A DNA stretch of 64,000 nt, from the NCBI GenBank assembly GCA_038329895.1, contig JBBQNM010000003.1, forward strand, positions 1 to 64,000, given 5' to 3'. The notes below the pieces were generated by a model. That model was given only the letters and a program-made list of their open reading frames with translations, had not been told where the DNA came from and ran no database searches. The position numbers were made by a program, and so were the translations under genes. This DNA is from Mayfieldus sp038329895 (GTDB taxonomy: Bacteria > Actinomycetota > Thermoleophilia > Solirubrobacterales > 70-9). Of this stretch, positions 26,475-34,684 are shown piece by piece (positions within the stretch are counted from its first letter, which is position 1; the number at the start of each line of letters is the position of its first letter).

Positions 26475-27296
26475 CTAACCGGCGAGGGCGGCGCGGACCT
26501 CGCGCAGGAACACCGCCGCGGCCTCGGCGCCCGCGGTCGCATCGCCCGCCTCGGAGACCTCGCGCACGAGGCGGGTGCCGATGATCACGCCGTCGGCGAG
26601 CTTGCCCACCGCGGCGGCCTGCTCCGGCGTGCCGATCCCGAACCCGACCGCGACCGGCACCTCGGCTTCCTCCTGCGCCGCTCGTACCAAGTTCTCCAGC
26701 TGCTCTGGCAGCTCGTCGCGCTCGCCGGTCACCCCTGCGACCGAGACGAGGTAGACGAAGCCGCGCGCCGACTCGCAGATGCGACGGCGGCGATCGGGCG
26801 GGGTCGTGGGTGCGATGAGCGGGATCAGCGCCAGGCCCTCTGCCTCGAGCGCCTCGCCGATCTCGCCCGACTCCTCCAGCGGCAGATCGGGGACGATCGC
26901 GCCGGCGGCGCCGACCGCCGCGAGGCGCCCGGCGAAGCGCCGCGGACCGAGCGCCAGCACCATGTTCACGTAACACATCGCCACCGAGGGAACTCCCTCG
27001 CCGAGCACCTCGCAGCTCTCCAGGGCGCCGTCGAGGTCGGCGCCTCGCCCAAGCGCCGCGGTTGCCGCCGCGTGGATCACCGGCCCGTCGGCGAGCGGGT
27101 CCGAGAAGGGGACCCCAACCTCGACCAGATCGGCGCCGCCGTCGGCGTAGGCCCTGGCGATCTCCTGGGCACCCTCGCAATCCGGGAAGCAGCCCATCAT
27201 GTAGGGCATCAGCGCCGCTCGGCCCTCCTGGCTCGCGGCAGCGAAGGCGGCCTCGATCCGCGCCAGGCCAGTCGAGGTGCTGGTCGCGTCAGCCAT
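26475..27296 (-). CDS. trpA: Tryptophan synthase alpha chain
   Basis: Cleaves indole-3-glycerol phosphate to indole and glyceraldehyde 3-phosphate, passing indole to TrpB. PYMMGCFPD and LVEVGVPFSDPLADGPVIHAAA contain the conserved catalytic glutamate and the PFSDP loop, and FGIGTPEQ is the phosphate-binding region. ATG 27296 (MADATSTST) is chosen; it overlaps the end of trpB by 8 bases, implying coupling. Length 273 residues, normal. Confidence 0.97.
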   Translation of the reverse strand: MADATSTSTGLARIEAAFAAASQEGRAALMPYMMGCFPDCEGAQEIARAYADGGADLVEVGVPFSDPLADGPVIHAAATAALGRGADLDGALESCEVLGEGVPSVAMCYVNMVLALGPRRFAGRLAAVGAAGAIVPDLPLEESGEIGEALEAEGLALIPLIAPTTPPDRRRRICESARGFVYLVSVAGVTGERDELPEQLENLVRAAQEEAEVPVAVGFGIGTPEQAAAVGKLADGVIIGTRLVREVSEAGDATAGAEAAAVFLREVRAALAG

Positions 27297-28467
27297 CGAT
27301 CTTCTCCAGGGCAGCCAGTGCCTCGGCGAGGTCCTTGTCACCGCGGCCGCTCAGACACAACAGGTCGTAGCCCTCGGTCCCCGGATTCGCGAGCAACCAG
27401 GCGATCGCGTGCGCGGGCTCGAGCGCCGGCACGATCCCCTCCAAGCGCGACAGCTCACGGAAGGCGAGCAAGGCGTCGGCGTCGGTGACCGACTCGTAGC
27501 GGGCCCTGCCGGTGTCGCGGAGCTGGGCGTGCTCGGGGCCCACCCCCGGATAGTCGAGCCCGGCGGAGATCGAGTGCGCCTCGAGGATCTGGCCGTCCTC
27601 GTCGCTGAGCACCGACGACAGCGATCCGTGCAACACCCCGGTCCGTCCCGCGACCAGCGAGGCTCCGTGGTGCCCGCTCTCCAGGCCCTCGCCACCTGCC
27701 TCGACCCCGATCAACTCGGTCCCCTCGTCCTCGAGGAACGCGGTGAAGGTCCCGATCGCGTTCGACCCGCCGCCAACGCAGGCGATCACCCGCGCCGGAA
27801 GCGTTCCCTCTGCCTCCAGCGCCTGGCGGCGCGCCTCGTCGCCGATCACCCGCTGGAGGTCGCGGACCAGAGCGGGGAAGGGCGCCGGACCGACCACCGA
27901 GCCGATCACGTAATGGGTGTCGGCGGCGTTGGCGACCCAGTCGCGGATCGCAGCGCTAACGGCCTCCTTCAGCGTCCGGGCGCCGGCCTCGACCGGCACC
28001 ACCTCGGCCCCGAGCAAGTTCATCCGCTCGACGTTGGGACGCTGGCGGCGCATGTCCTCGGTGCCCATGTAGACGACGCAATCGAGATCGAGCAGCGCGC
28101 AGGCCGTCGCAGTCGCAACGCCGTGCTGGCCGGCACCGGTTTCGGCGATCACACGGCGCTTTCCCATTCGCCGCGTGAGCAGCGCTTGGCCGACCGCGTT
28201 GTTGATCTTGTGGGCTCCGGTGTGGGCGAGGTCCTCTCGTTTCAGATAGACCGGCCTTCCGACCCGTTCGGAGAGCCGCGCGGCACGGTAGAGAGGCGTC
28301 GGCCGGCCGATGAAGTCGAGGTGAAGGCGCCCCAGCTCGGCGTTGAACTCCGGGTCAGCGCGCGCCTCCGACCAAGCCTCGGTCAGCTCGTCGAGTGCCG
28401 AGATCAGTGTCTCGGGGACGAAGCGCCCTCCGTAGGGGCCGAAACGCTCCTCGACTGCCGTGCTCAC
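27289..28467 (-). CDS. trpB: Tryptophan synthase beta chain
   Basis: PLP enzyme that condenses indole with serine to tryptophan. The PLP lysine lies in KREDLAHTGAHKINNA, with ETGAGQHGVATA and GGGSNAIGTF binding the cofactor phosphate. Length 392 residues, canonical TrpB1. The GTG start overlaps the trpF stop in a GTGA, so it is translationally coupled; trpA follows with an 8-base overlap. Confidence 0.98.
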   Translation of the reverse strand: MSTAVEERFGPYGGRFVPETLISALDELTEAWSEARADPEFNAELGRLHLDFIGRPTPLYRAARLSERVGRPVYLKREDLAHTGAHKINNAVGQALLTRRMGKRRVIAETGAGQHGVATATACALLDLDCVVYMGTEDMRRQRPNVERMNLLGAEVVPVEAGARTLKEAVSAAIRDWVANAADTHYVIGSVVGPAPFPALVRDLQRVIGDEARRQALEAEGTLPARVIACVGGGSNAIGTFTAFLEDEGTELIGVEAGGEGLESGHHGASLVAGRTGVLHGSLSSVLSDEDGQILEAHSISAGLDYPGVGPEHAQLRDTGRARYESVTDADALLAFRELSRLEGIVPALEPAHAIAWLLANPGTEGYDLLCLSGRGDKDLAEALAALEKIDG

Positions 28468-29102
28468 GGGGCGGGGGCCGGCGTGGCGGCGCGGGCGGCC
28501 TCAAGGAAAGAGGCCAGCAACTCGTGGTCCTTGCGGCCGGGCTCCGCCTCCACGCCGCTCGCCACGTCGACCGCGAAGGGATGAGCAGCCTCGGCCGCTG
28601 CGGCGACGTTGTCCGGCCGCAGGCCGCCGGCGAGGATCGCCGGCACCTTGGAGCGCCGGCCGGCCAGCAGGTCCCAGTCGAAGGTCTCCCCGGTGCCGCC
28701 CCAGAGATCGCCGCGGCGGGTGTCGAACATATGGAAGTCGGTGCGGAAGGCATCGGCACCGCGAACGTCGGCTGCGCTGGAGACGTGAATTGCCTTGATC
28801 ACCTTGGCGCCGGTACGGCGGGCGACCTCAGTACAGAAGGACGGGCCCTCGTCACCGTTGAGCTGCACGATCGAGAGCCCCTCGTCGGCCGCCGCCGCCT
28901 CGACCTGATCGAGCTTCGGGTTCACGAAGACTCCGACCACCTCGCAGCGGCGGCGCAGCTCAGCACCGATCTCAACCGCGGTCGCTGGGTCGCAGCTACG
29001 AGGGCTTTCCTCGTGGTGGACGAGGCCGATCGCCCAGGCTCCGAGGCGCACGGCCTCGCGTGCGTCCTCGAGATTCGTGATTCCGCAGATCTTGACCTTC
29101 AT
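28464..29102 (-). CDS. trpF: Phosphoribosylanthranilate isomerase
   Basis: Amadori isomerisation of phosphoribosylanthranilate to CdRP. The start MKVKICGIT holds the catalytic cysteine; GGTGETFDWDLL, LAGGLRPDNV and DVASGVEAEPGRKD are the family signatures, with phosphate-binding loops at the end. Length 212 residues. A TACCCT box six bases before the ATG indicates a separate leaderless start for trpFBA, downstream of htrA and a REP-like array. PriA-type dual function (HisA/TrpF) is not indicated because this is a true TrpF sequence. Confidence 0.97.
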   Translation of the reverse strand: MKVKICGITNLEDAREAVRLGAWAIGLVHHEESPRSCDPATAVEIGAELRRRCEVVGVFVNPKLDQVEAAAADEGLSIVQLNGDEGPSFCTEVARRTGAKVIKAIHVSSAADVRGADAFRTDFHMFDTRRGDLWGGTGETFDWDLLAGRRSKVPAILAGGLRPDNVAAAAEAAHPFAVDVASGVEAEPGRKDHELLASFLEAARAATPAPAP

Positions 29103-29108
29103 AGGTCA

Positions 29109-29114
29109 AGGGTA
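29109..29114 (-). promoter_or_regulatory. Predicted leaderless -10 box of trpFBA
   Basis: Minus-strand TACCCT, six bases, then the trpF ATG. It would make trpF-trpB-trpA independent of the upstream trp genes. Confidence 0.45.
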
Positions 29115-29128
29115 AGGGGTGGCCGAAC

Positions 29129-29258
29129 GGTGGCCGGCCGGCGCGTTGCGCTCCGGCACACCTCCCCTTTGCGGCTGCTGCGCAGCCTCACATGCATCTG
29201 CCGGCGCCTATGGCACCGGCCAAGAACCACTGTCAGGCGGCGCAGCCGCCGCAATTAT
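29129..29258. repeat. REP-like palindromic array, copy 3 (between trpF and htrA)
   Basis: Contains GGCCGGCCGGCGCGTTGCGCTCCGG, then TTTGCGGCTGC-TGC-GCAGCC, ACATGCATCT, GCCGGCGCC-TAT-GGCACCGGCCAA and TGTCAGGCGGC-GCA-GCCGCCGCAATT. At least two units in opposite orientation, with a few mismatches in the arms. Confidence 0.75.
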
Positions 29259-29274
29259 CTCTGCCGGGCGGCGT

Positions 29275-30498
29275 CTACCGGCCCAGACCCGAGCCGCTGG
29301 CGCCGACGTTGCTTGGGCGGTCGCCGAGGGTGACGGTGAAGCTCTTGGTGTCCGCGCCGCGGCGCACCGTGACGTCGAGGGTGTCACCGGGCTTGGCGGA
29401 GTTGACGATGTTGACGACCTGGTCCATCGAGGTGACCTTGTGGCCGCTGATCTCGGTGATGATGTCGCCACCCAACTCCAGGTTGGCACCCTGGATCGTC
29501 GCCGCGGTGTGGCCCCCACGCATCCCGGCCTTGGCGGCTGGGCCGCCGTTGACGGCCTGTTGGACAAGCACCCCCGAGTCCACCGGAAGGTTCAGCGCCT
29601 TGGCGATGTCGGGGCTGATCGTCGCCCCGGTGATGCCGAGGAATGCGTGCTGGACCTTGCCGTTCTGCTCCAGCTGAGAGACCACCTGACGGGCGGTGTT
29701 GCTCGGAATCGCAAACCCGATTCCGACCGAGCCGCCACCGCCGGCCGTCTCGATCTGCGAGGTGATGCCGATCACCTGACCTGACGAGTTAATCAGCGGA
29801 CCTCCGGAGTTGCCCGGATTGATCGAGGCGTCAGTCTGGATCACATTGGAGATCGCGAACCCGTTCGGGGCCTGAATCTGGCGCTGGAGTGCCGAGACGA
29901 TCCCCGTGGTCGCGGTTTGGTCGAGTCCAAAGGGATTGCCGATCGCCACGACCGGGTCGCCGACCTGGACGCTCGAAGAGTCGCCCAGCGGCAGCGGATG
30001 CAGGTCGGAGGAAGGTGCGTCGATCTTCAGCAGCGAGAGGTCAGTGGCGGGGTCTCGTCCCACGACCTGCGCGTCGTAGCTGGTGTCGCTGCTACCCAGC
30101 TTTACGCGGATCGTCTGAGAACCGGCGACCACGTGATTGTTGGTGAGGATGTGTCCGTCGGTGTCGATCACGAAGCCGGAGCCGCTCGCGGTGCCCCCGC
30201 CCCGCGGGAGGCCGAAGAAGTCAAATGGAGAGGCCGGCTTGGCCGCTTGCTGGGCCTCGATGAAGGCGACCCCCGCCGAGTCCGCCTTGTAGATCTTCGC
30301 GACGGTGTCGCCGTGGCCGCTCATCACCTTGGCGTTGATCGGCGCCGGCGTGAGCGGTGGGGGCAACGTGTCGTTGCTCGACGACGCGTGGACCAGGCCG
30401 GCCGCGATCGCGATCCAGCCCAGCACCGCGACCACCAGGCCGCCGACCACCCCGGATCCGAAGGGCGTGCGGGAGAAGCTCTTCGCCTTGTCGACCAT
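29275..30498 (-). CDS. HtrA/DegP-like membrane-anchored serine protease with PDZ domain
   Basis: One membrane span (about residues 15-35) anchors an extracytoplasmic trypsin-like protease of the HtrA family, which handles misfolded envelope proteins. The catalytic triad is visible: H122 (LTNNHVV), D153 (ATDLSLLK) and S231 (NPGNSGGP). A single PDZ domain follows (GVLVQQAVNGGPAAKAGMRGG). ATG 30498 is chosen (407 residues); the longer in-frame extension runs into the REP-like array and is not credible. The gene interrupts the trp cluster between trpC and trpF and is flanked on both sides by REP-like arrays. Confidence 0.93.
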   Translation of the reverse strand: MVDKAKSFSRTPFGSGVVGGLVVAVLGWIAIAAGLVHASSSNDTLPPPLTPAPINAKVMSGHGDTVAKIYKADSAGVAFIEAQQAAKPASPFDFFGLPRGGGTASGSGFVIDTDGHILTNNHVVAGSQTIRVKLGSSDTSYDAQVVGRDPATDLSLLKIDAPSSDLHPLPLGDSSSVQVGDPVVAIGNPFGLDQTATTGIVSALQRQIQAPNGFAISNVIQTDASINPGNSGGPLINSSGQVIGITSQIETAGGGGSVGIGFAIPSNTARQVVSQLEQNGKVQHAFLGITGATISPDIAKALNLPVDSGVLVQQAVNGGPAAKAGMRGGHTAATIQGANLELGGDIITEISGHKVTSMDQVVNIVNSAKPGDTLDVTVRRGADTKSFTVTLGDRPSNVGASGSGLGR

Positions 30499-30572
30499 CA
30501 CGTCGATGATCGAGGTGGGCGGTGATCCGCCGCTAAAGAAAGTCCTAAGCGGAGCTAAATCCTCGAAACGAT

Positions 30573-30696
30573 GGCTGCCGGCGCGTTGCGCGCCATGTGC
30601 TCTGAACGGTGCCGTCAGGCGCCGCCACTGGCTGGTCAGGCGGCGAAGCCGCCGCAAGTGGTTTGCATGTCAGGCGGCGCAGCCGCCGCAATTGTG
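30573..30696. repeat. REP-like palindromic array, copy 4 (between htrA and trpC)
   Basis: Begins GCTGCCGGCGCG-TTG-CGCGCC, then two hairpins GGTCAGGCGGC-GAA-GCCGCCGCAA and TGCATGTCAGGCGGC-GCA-GCCGCCGCAATT. It ends immediately before the trpC stop codon. The region upstream of htrA (30499-30572) holds nothing else recognisable. Confidence 0.78.
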
Positions 30697-30697
30697 T

Positions 30698-31504
30698 CTA
30701 GGGCAGCGGCTGTTCGCGGGTGGACTCCTCGGGACCCGCGAGCTCGCGCGTCTTCGCCTCGGTGTCGCCGGCGCGCATCAGCGCCTCGCCGATCAGAACC
30801 GCGTCGACTCCGACTCGGTCGAGCTCCTCGAGCTGGCCGCCATCCGAGATCCCGCTCTCGGTCACCACGGTCTTGCCCGCGGGGACGTCGGGCATCAGCT
30901 CGAAGGTCGTGGAGATGTCCACTTGCCCGTTGTCGAGGTCGCGATTGTTGATCCCGATCACCGCTGCGTCGAGCTCCAGGGCCCGCTCCAGCTCCTCGGC
31001 ATCGTGGACCTCGACCAGCGGGTCCAGATCGAGGCCAAGCGCCTCGGCGTGCAGGGCGGCGAGCTGCTGCTCCTCGAGCGCCCGCACGATCAGCAGGACC
31101 GCGTCGGCTCCGTTCGCCGCCGCCTCGTAAAGCTGGTAGGGGTCGACGACGAAGTCCTTGCGCAGGATCGGAAGGTCGCAGGCTTCGCGTGCGGCCCGCA
31201 GGTCATCCAGCGTGCCGCCGAAGTGCGCCTCGTCGGTGAGCACAGACAGCGCGGCCGCGCCGCCACGCTCAAACGCCTGCACCGTCCCCGCGACCGGCGC
31301 TTCGCTGTCGATCGCCCCGACGCTCGGCGAGCGGCGCTTGAACTCGGCGATCAGCGAGAGACCGGGGCGCACCAGCGCCTCCATGAATGGCCGGTCCTCA
31401 CCGCGGCTCTCGAGCCGGTTCTCGAGGTCGGCCAGTGGGATCTGCCCACGGCGCTTCTCGACTCCCTCTCTTGCCGCCGAGACGAGCTGCTCGATCATGC
31501 TCAT
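30698..31504 (-). CDS. trpC: Indole-3-glycerol phosphate synthase
   Basis: Ring closure of CdRP to indole-3-glycerol phosphate. LIAEFKRRSPSVGAI, LSVLTDEAHFGGTLDDL, PILRKDFVVDPYQLYEA, INNRDLDNGQVD and VTESGISDGGQL are the conserved strand-end motifs of the TIM barrel, including the catalytic lysines. Length 268 residues. ATG 31504 is used; ATG 31498 is an equal possibility. It follows trpD by 16 bases on the same strand and is the last trp gene before the htrA interruption. Confidence 0.97.
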   Translation of the reverse strand: MSMIEQLVSAAREGVEKRRGQIPLADLENRLESRGEDRPFMEALVRPGLSLIAEFKRRSPSVGAIDSEAPVAGTVQAFERGGAAALSVLTDEAHFGGTLDDLRAAREACDLPILRKDFVVDPYQLYEAAANGADAVLLIVRALEEQQLAALHAEALGLDLDPLVEVHDAEELERALELDAAVIGINNRDLDNGQVDISTTFELMPDVPAGKTVVTESGISDGGQLEELDRVGVDAVLIGEALMRAGDTEAKTRELAGPEESTREQPLP

Positions 31505-31520
31505 CGTGCGTGCCGGAACA

Positions 31521-32549
31521 TTAGCCTGCGAGCTTGCCGGTTTGCTCGATCAATTGCTCGAGCAGCCGCGGCGCCGCCCCCGAGTCGATCGCCTCGCGCG
31601 CCCTCTCGACCCCTGTTCCGAGGTCGTCCGCCTGGCCGCCGACGTAGATCGCCGCCCCGGCGTTGAGCGCAACGACGTCCCGGGCGGGGCCCTCCGCGCC
31701 ATCGAGCACCGAGCGGCTCACGGCGGCATTCTCCTTCGGCTCGCCGCCGGCGATCTCCTCGATCGAAGCCTCGCCAAGGCCGAACTGACCAGGCTCGACG
31801 AACCACTCTTCCGTTCCGGACTCGCGCACCTCGATCACCCGGGTGCGGCTCGAGATCGAGAGCTCGTCGAGGCCGTCCTCGGCGTTCACCACGAGCGCCG
31901 CCTTCGCCCCCAGCCCGAGCAGTGCCTCGGCCATAGTCTCCTGGTAGCGGCGGTCCGCCACGCCAACAAGCTGGCGGCTGGCACCGGCCGGATTGGTGAG
32001 CGGTCCGAGGAAATTGAAGATCGTTCGCACGCCCAGCTCTTTGCGCACCGGGACCACATTGGCCATCGCCTCGTGGTGGCGGGGGGCGAACATGAAACCG
32101 AACCCGACCTCGTCGATGCAGCGGGCGACCTGCTCGGGGCCGAGGCCGATCTCGACCCCCAGCGCCTCGAGGAGATCGGCGGAGCCGCAGCGGCTGGTGT
32201 TGGAGCGATTGCCGTGCTTGGCAACGGCACAGCCCGCCGCCGCCGCAACCAGCGCCGCTGTGGTCGAGATGTTGAAGGTCGAGGGCCCGCCTCCGGTGCC
32301 GGCCGTGTCGACGAGGTCGTCGCGTCCACACGGGACATCGGAGGCCAGCGAGCGCATCGTGCGTGCCAGGCCCACCAGCTCGGGCACCGTCTCCCCCTTC
32401 GCTCGCAGCGCGATCAAGAACGCCGCTGTCTGCACCTCGCTCGTGCGGCCCTCCATGATCTCGGCGAGCACCGCGGCGGCGTGGTCAGTGGTCAGGTGGT
32501 CGCCGGCGCAGACGGCCTCGATCGCCCTGGTCACTATCTCGTTTGGCAT
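31521..32549 (-). CDS. trpD: Anthranilate phosphoribosyltransferase
   Basis: Transfers phosphoribose from PRPP to anthranilate. DTAGTGGGPSTFNIST is the PRPP-binding signature; AKHGNRSNTSRCGSADLLEALG and FMFAPRHHEAM hold anthranilate- and metal-binding residues. Length 342, normal. The ATG lies just beyond an inverted heptamer array that separates it from trpG, 45 bases away; the array rather than a ribosome binding site occupies the leader. Confidence 0.97.
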   Translation of the reverse strand: MPNEIVTRAIEAVCAGDHLTTDHAAAVLAEIMEGRTSEVQTAAFLIALRAKGETVPELVGLARTMRSLASDVPCGRDDLVDTAGTGGGPSTFNISTTAALVAAAAGCAVAKHGNRSNTSRCGSADLLEALGVEIGLGPEQVARCIDEVGFGFMFAPRHHEAMANVVPVRKELGVRTIFNFLGPLTNPAGASRQLVGVADRRYQETMAEALLGLGAKAALVVNAEDGLDELSISSRTRVIEVRESGTEEWFVEPGQFGLGEASIEEIAGGEPKENAAVSRSVLDGAEGPARDVVALNAGAAIYVGGQADDLGTGVERAREAIDSGAAPRLLEQLIEQTGKLAG

Positions 32550-32555
32550 CGATTC

Positions 32556-32611
32556 GTTCCTTGTTCCTTGTGGCTTGTTCCTAGGAACTAGGAACTAGGA
32601 ACGAGGAACTC
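32556..32611. repeat. Inverted heptamer array, eight units, at the trpD/trpG junction
   Basis: Four units GTTCCTT, GTTCCTT, GTGGCTT, GTTCCTA are followed directly by four units GGAACTA, GGAACTA, GGAACGA, GGAACTC. The centre of symmetry is at 32583/32584, so the transcript could fold into a hairpin. The right half overlaps the trpG stop and its last codons. Confidence 0.85.
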
Positions 32612-33164
32612 CTAGAAAGTTCGCCAACAGTTGTTTCCCGTGCGGCGTGAGGACAGACTCGGGGTGAAACTGGACGCCTTCCGCCGGCAGCTCGCGGTGC
32701 CGGACCCCCATCACAACGTCGCCGAGGCTGGCGCTAAGTTCGAGCTCCTGCGGGAGGTCGGGGTCCGCAACTAGCGAGTGATAGCGACCAGCGACCAGCG
32801 GGCTCGATACGCCGTCGTAGATGGTGCGCCCATCGTGCTCGACCTCGGCGTCCTTGCCGTGGATCGGCTCGCCGCGCACGGTGCGCCCCCCGAACGCCTC
32901 GACCAGCGATTGGTGGCCGAGGCAGACACCGAGCACCGGGGTGCCGGCCCGCGCGAAGGCGCCGATCGCGTCCACCGAGATCCCAGCCTCGGCCGGCGTG
33001 CAAGGGCCGGGCGAGACGACAAGGCGATCAGGATCGCGCTCCAGCAGCTCACCCACCGCGGCGCAGTCGTTGCGAACCACCTCGATCTCCGCGCCCAGCT
33101 CGCCCAGGTACTGGACCAGGTTGTAGGTGAAGGAGTCGTAGTTGTCGATGACGAGAATGTTCAT
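32595..33164 (-). CDS. trpG: Anthranilate synthase component II (glutamine amidotransferase)
   Basis: Supplies ammonia from glutamine to TrpE. The class I amidotransferase triad is C81 (GVCLGHQ), H167 and E169 (FHPES). NYDSFTYNLVQYLG and SPGPCTPAEAG are typical TrpG/PabA motifs, and the protein might also serve PabB. Length 189. It overlaps the end of trpE in an ATGA. The last codons (GVPRS) and the stop are formed by the inverted heptamer array, so the repeat has defined the C-terminus. Confidence 0.97.
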   Translation of the reverse strand: MNILVIDNYDSFTYNLVQYLGELGAEIEVVRNDCAAVGELLERDPDRLVVSPGPCTPAEAGISVDAIGAFARAGTPVLGVCLGHQSLVEAFGGRTVRGEPIHGKDAEVEHDGRTIYDGVSSPLVAGRYHSLVADPDLPQELELSASLGDVVMGVRHRELPAEGVQFHPESVLTPHGKQLLANFLGVPRS

Positions 33165-34684
33165 GGCCAGTCAGGTTGCTCGCAGGCCAGCTCAACGGCT
33201 CGAAATATCGCTTTCGCCTTGTTCACGGATTCGTTGTATTCGTAGGCGGGCTTTGCATCGGCGACCGTGCCGCCTCCCGCCTGCACGTGAATCTGTCCGT
33301 CCTTGACCACCACGGTGCGGATGTGGATAGCCGTGTCGAGGTCGCCGCCCCAGGACAGATAGCCGATCGCACCGCCATAGGAACCGCGCTTGTGCGGCTC
33401 CAACTCGTCGATGATCTGCATCGCGCGCACCTTGGGCGCGCCCGAGAGCGTTCCTGCCGGCAGCGCGGCGCGCAGAACGTCCATCGCTCCGATCCCCTCC
33501 CGCAGCGTTCCCGAGACCTGGCTGACGATGTGAAGGACGTGCGAGTAGGTCTCGACCACCATCAGCTCGTCGACGCTCACCGAGCCGTACTCGCAGACGC
33601 GCCCCAGGTCGTTGCGCCCGAGGTCGACCAGCATCACGTGCTCGGCCCGCTCCTTGGGATCGGCGACCAGGCGCTCGGCGAGGCGGCGGTCCTCCTCCTC
33701 GCTGGATCCCCGCGGGTAGGTGCCGGCAATCGGCCGCGTCTCGACCCGCCTCCCGTTGACCTTCACCAACGGCTCCGGTGAGGCGCCGGCGAGCTGGAAG
33801 TCGCCGAACTCGAGGAAGTACATGTACGGGGACGGGTTTACGGCGCGCAGTCCGCGGTAGATCGACAGCGCCTCGACCGGCGCTGGAGCGCTGAACCGCT
33901 GCGAGGGGACGACCTGGAAGGCGTCGCCCGCGTAGATGTATTCGATGATCCGCTCGACCGCTCCCTCGAACCGCTCCCGGGGCATATTGGAATCGAACCG
34001 CGGTGGCTGGGCGACCCGCGGCTCAGAGGGCGCCGGCACCGGGCCGCGGAGCCGCTGGCGCACGTCGGCGATCGCTGCGGCCGCGCGCTCGTAGGCGGCG
34101 TCGATCCCTCCCTCGTCGTCGGCGAATGCGCAAGCGAGGATGGTCAGCTCGTGGCGCAGGTGGTCGAAGGCAAGCATCACGTCGCTGATCATCAGCGCCA
34201 TGTCGGGCAACCCGAGTGGATCGGGGTTGGGCTCCCCGAGGGGCTCGACGGTCCGCACCAGGTCGTAGCCGAAGAAGCCGACGGCGCCACCCGCGAAAGG
34301 CGGCAGGTCTCCGACCGGTGCAAGCCGGAAGCGGTCCAGGTATTCGGCGACCGCCGAGTAGGGGTCGGGGGCCTGGTGCTCGGCGTCGGCGGGTCCGCCG
34401 TCGAGCGCCGCCTGGCCCCGCCACTCAGACAACACGCCATCGGCCCAGCGCAGCACGGCCCGGGGTCGGAATCCGAGAAAAGACCAACGCCCCACCTGGC
34501 CCTGTTCGGCGGATTCGAGCAGGAAGCAGGGGCCCTCGCCACGCAACTTCAACAGCGCCGACACCGGCGTCTCGCAGTCGTCGACCAGCAGCATCCTGAT
34601 CGGCACCACGTTTGCCTCCCGTGCCAGCTCGCGCGCCGTGGCGAGGTCGGGGTCGAGCCCCGCCAGGTCAGAGACGACGGCCAT
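33161..34684 (-). CDS. trpE: Anthranilate synthase component I
   Basis: Makes anthranilate from chorismate with ammonia from TrpG. LLES at residues 55-58 is the tryptophan feedback-inhibition motif, followed by the chorismate-binding core: ETRPIAGTYPRG, MLVDLGRNDLGRV, GTLSGAPKVRAMQIIDELEP and IRTVVVKDGQIHVQAGGGTVADA. Length 507, normal. The ATG overlaps the end of hisIE by 17 bases, so there is no room for a leader-peptide attenuator in front of trpE. It ends in an ATGA overlap with trpG. Confidence 0.98.
   Translation of the reverse strand: MAVVSDLAGLDPDLATARELAREANVVPIRMLLVDDCETPVSALLKLRGEGPCFLLESAEQGQVGRWSFLGFRPRAVLRWADGVLSEWRGQAALDGGPADAEHQAPDPYSAVAEYLDRFRLAPVGDLPPFAGGAVGFFGYDLVRTVEPLGEPNPDPLGLPDMALMISDVMLAFDHLRHELTILACAFADDEGGIDAAYERAAAAIADVRQRLRGPVPAPSEPRVAQPPRFDSNMPRERFEGAVERIIEYIYAGDAFQVVPSQRFSAPAPVEALSIYRGLRAVNPSPYMYFLEFGDFQLAGASPEPLVKVNGRRVETRPIAGTYPRGSSEEEDRRLAERLVADPKERAEHVMLVDLGRNDLGRVCEYGSVSVDELMVVETYSHVLHIVSQVSGTLREGIGAMDVLRAALPAGTLSGAPKVRAMQIIDELEPHKRGSYGGAIGYLSWGGDLDTAIHIRTVVVKDGQIHVQAGGGTVADAKPAYEYNESVNKAKAIFRAVELACEQPDWP

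Noticed and set aside
29129..30696. REP-like arrays as CRISPR or as insertion-sequence ends
   Set aside because: There are no regular spacers of constant length, no target duplications and no transposase; units are palindromic and vary in orientation.
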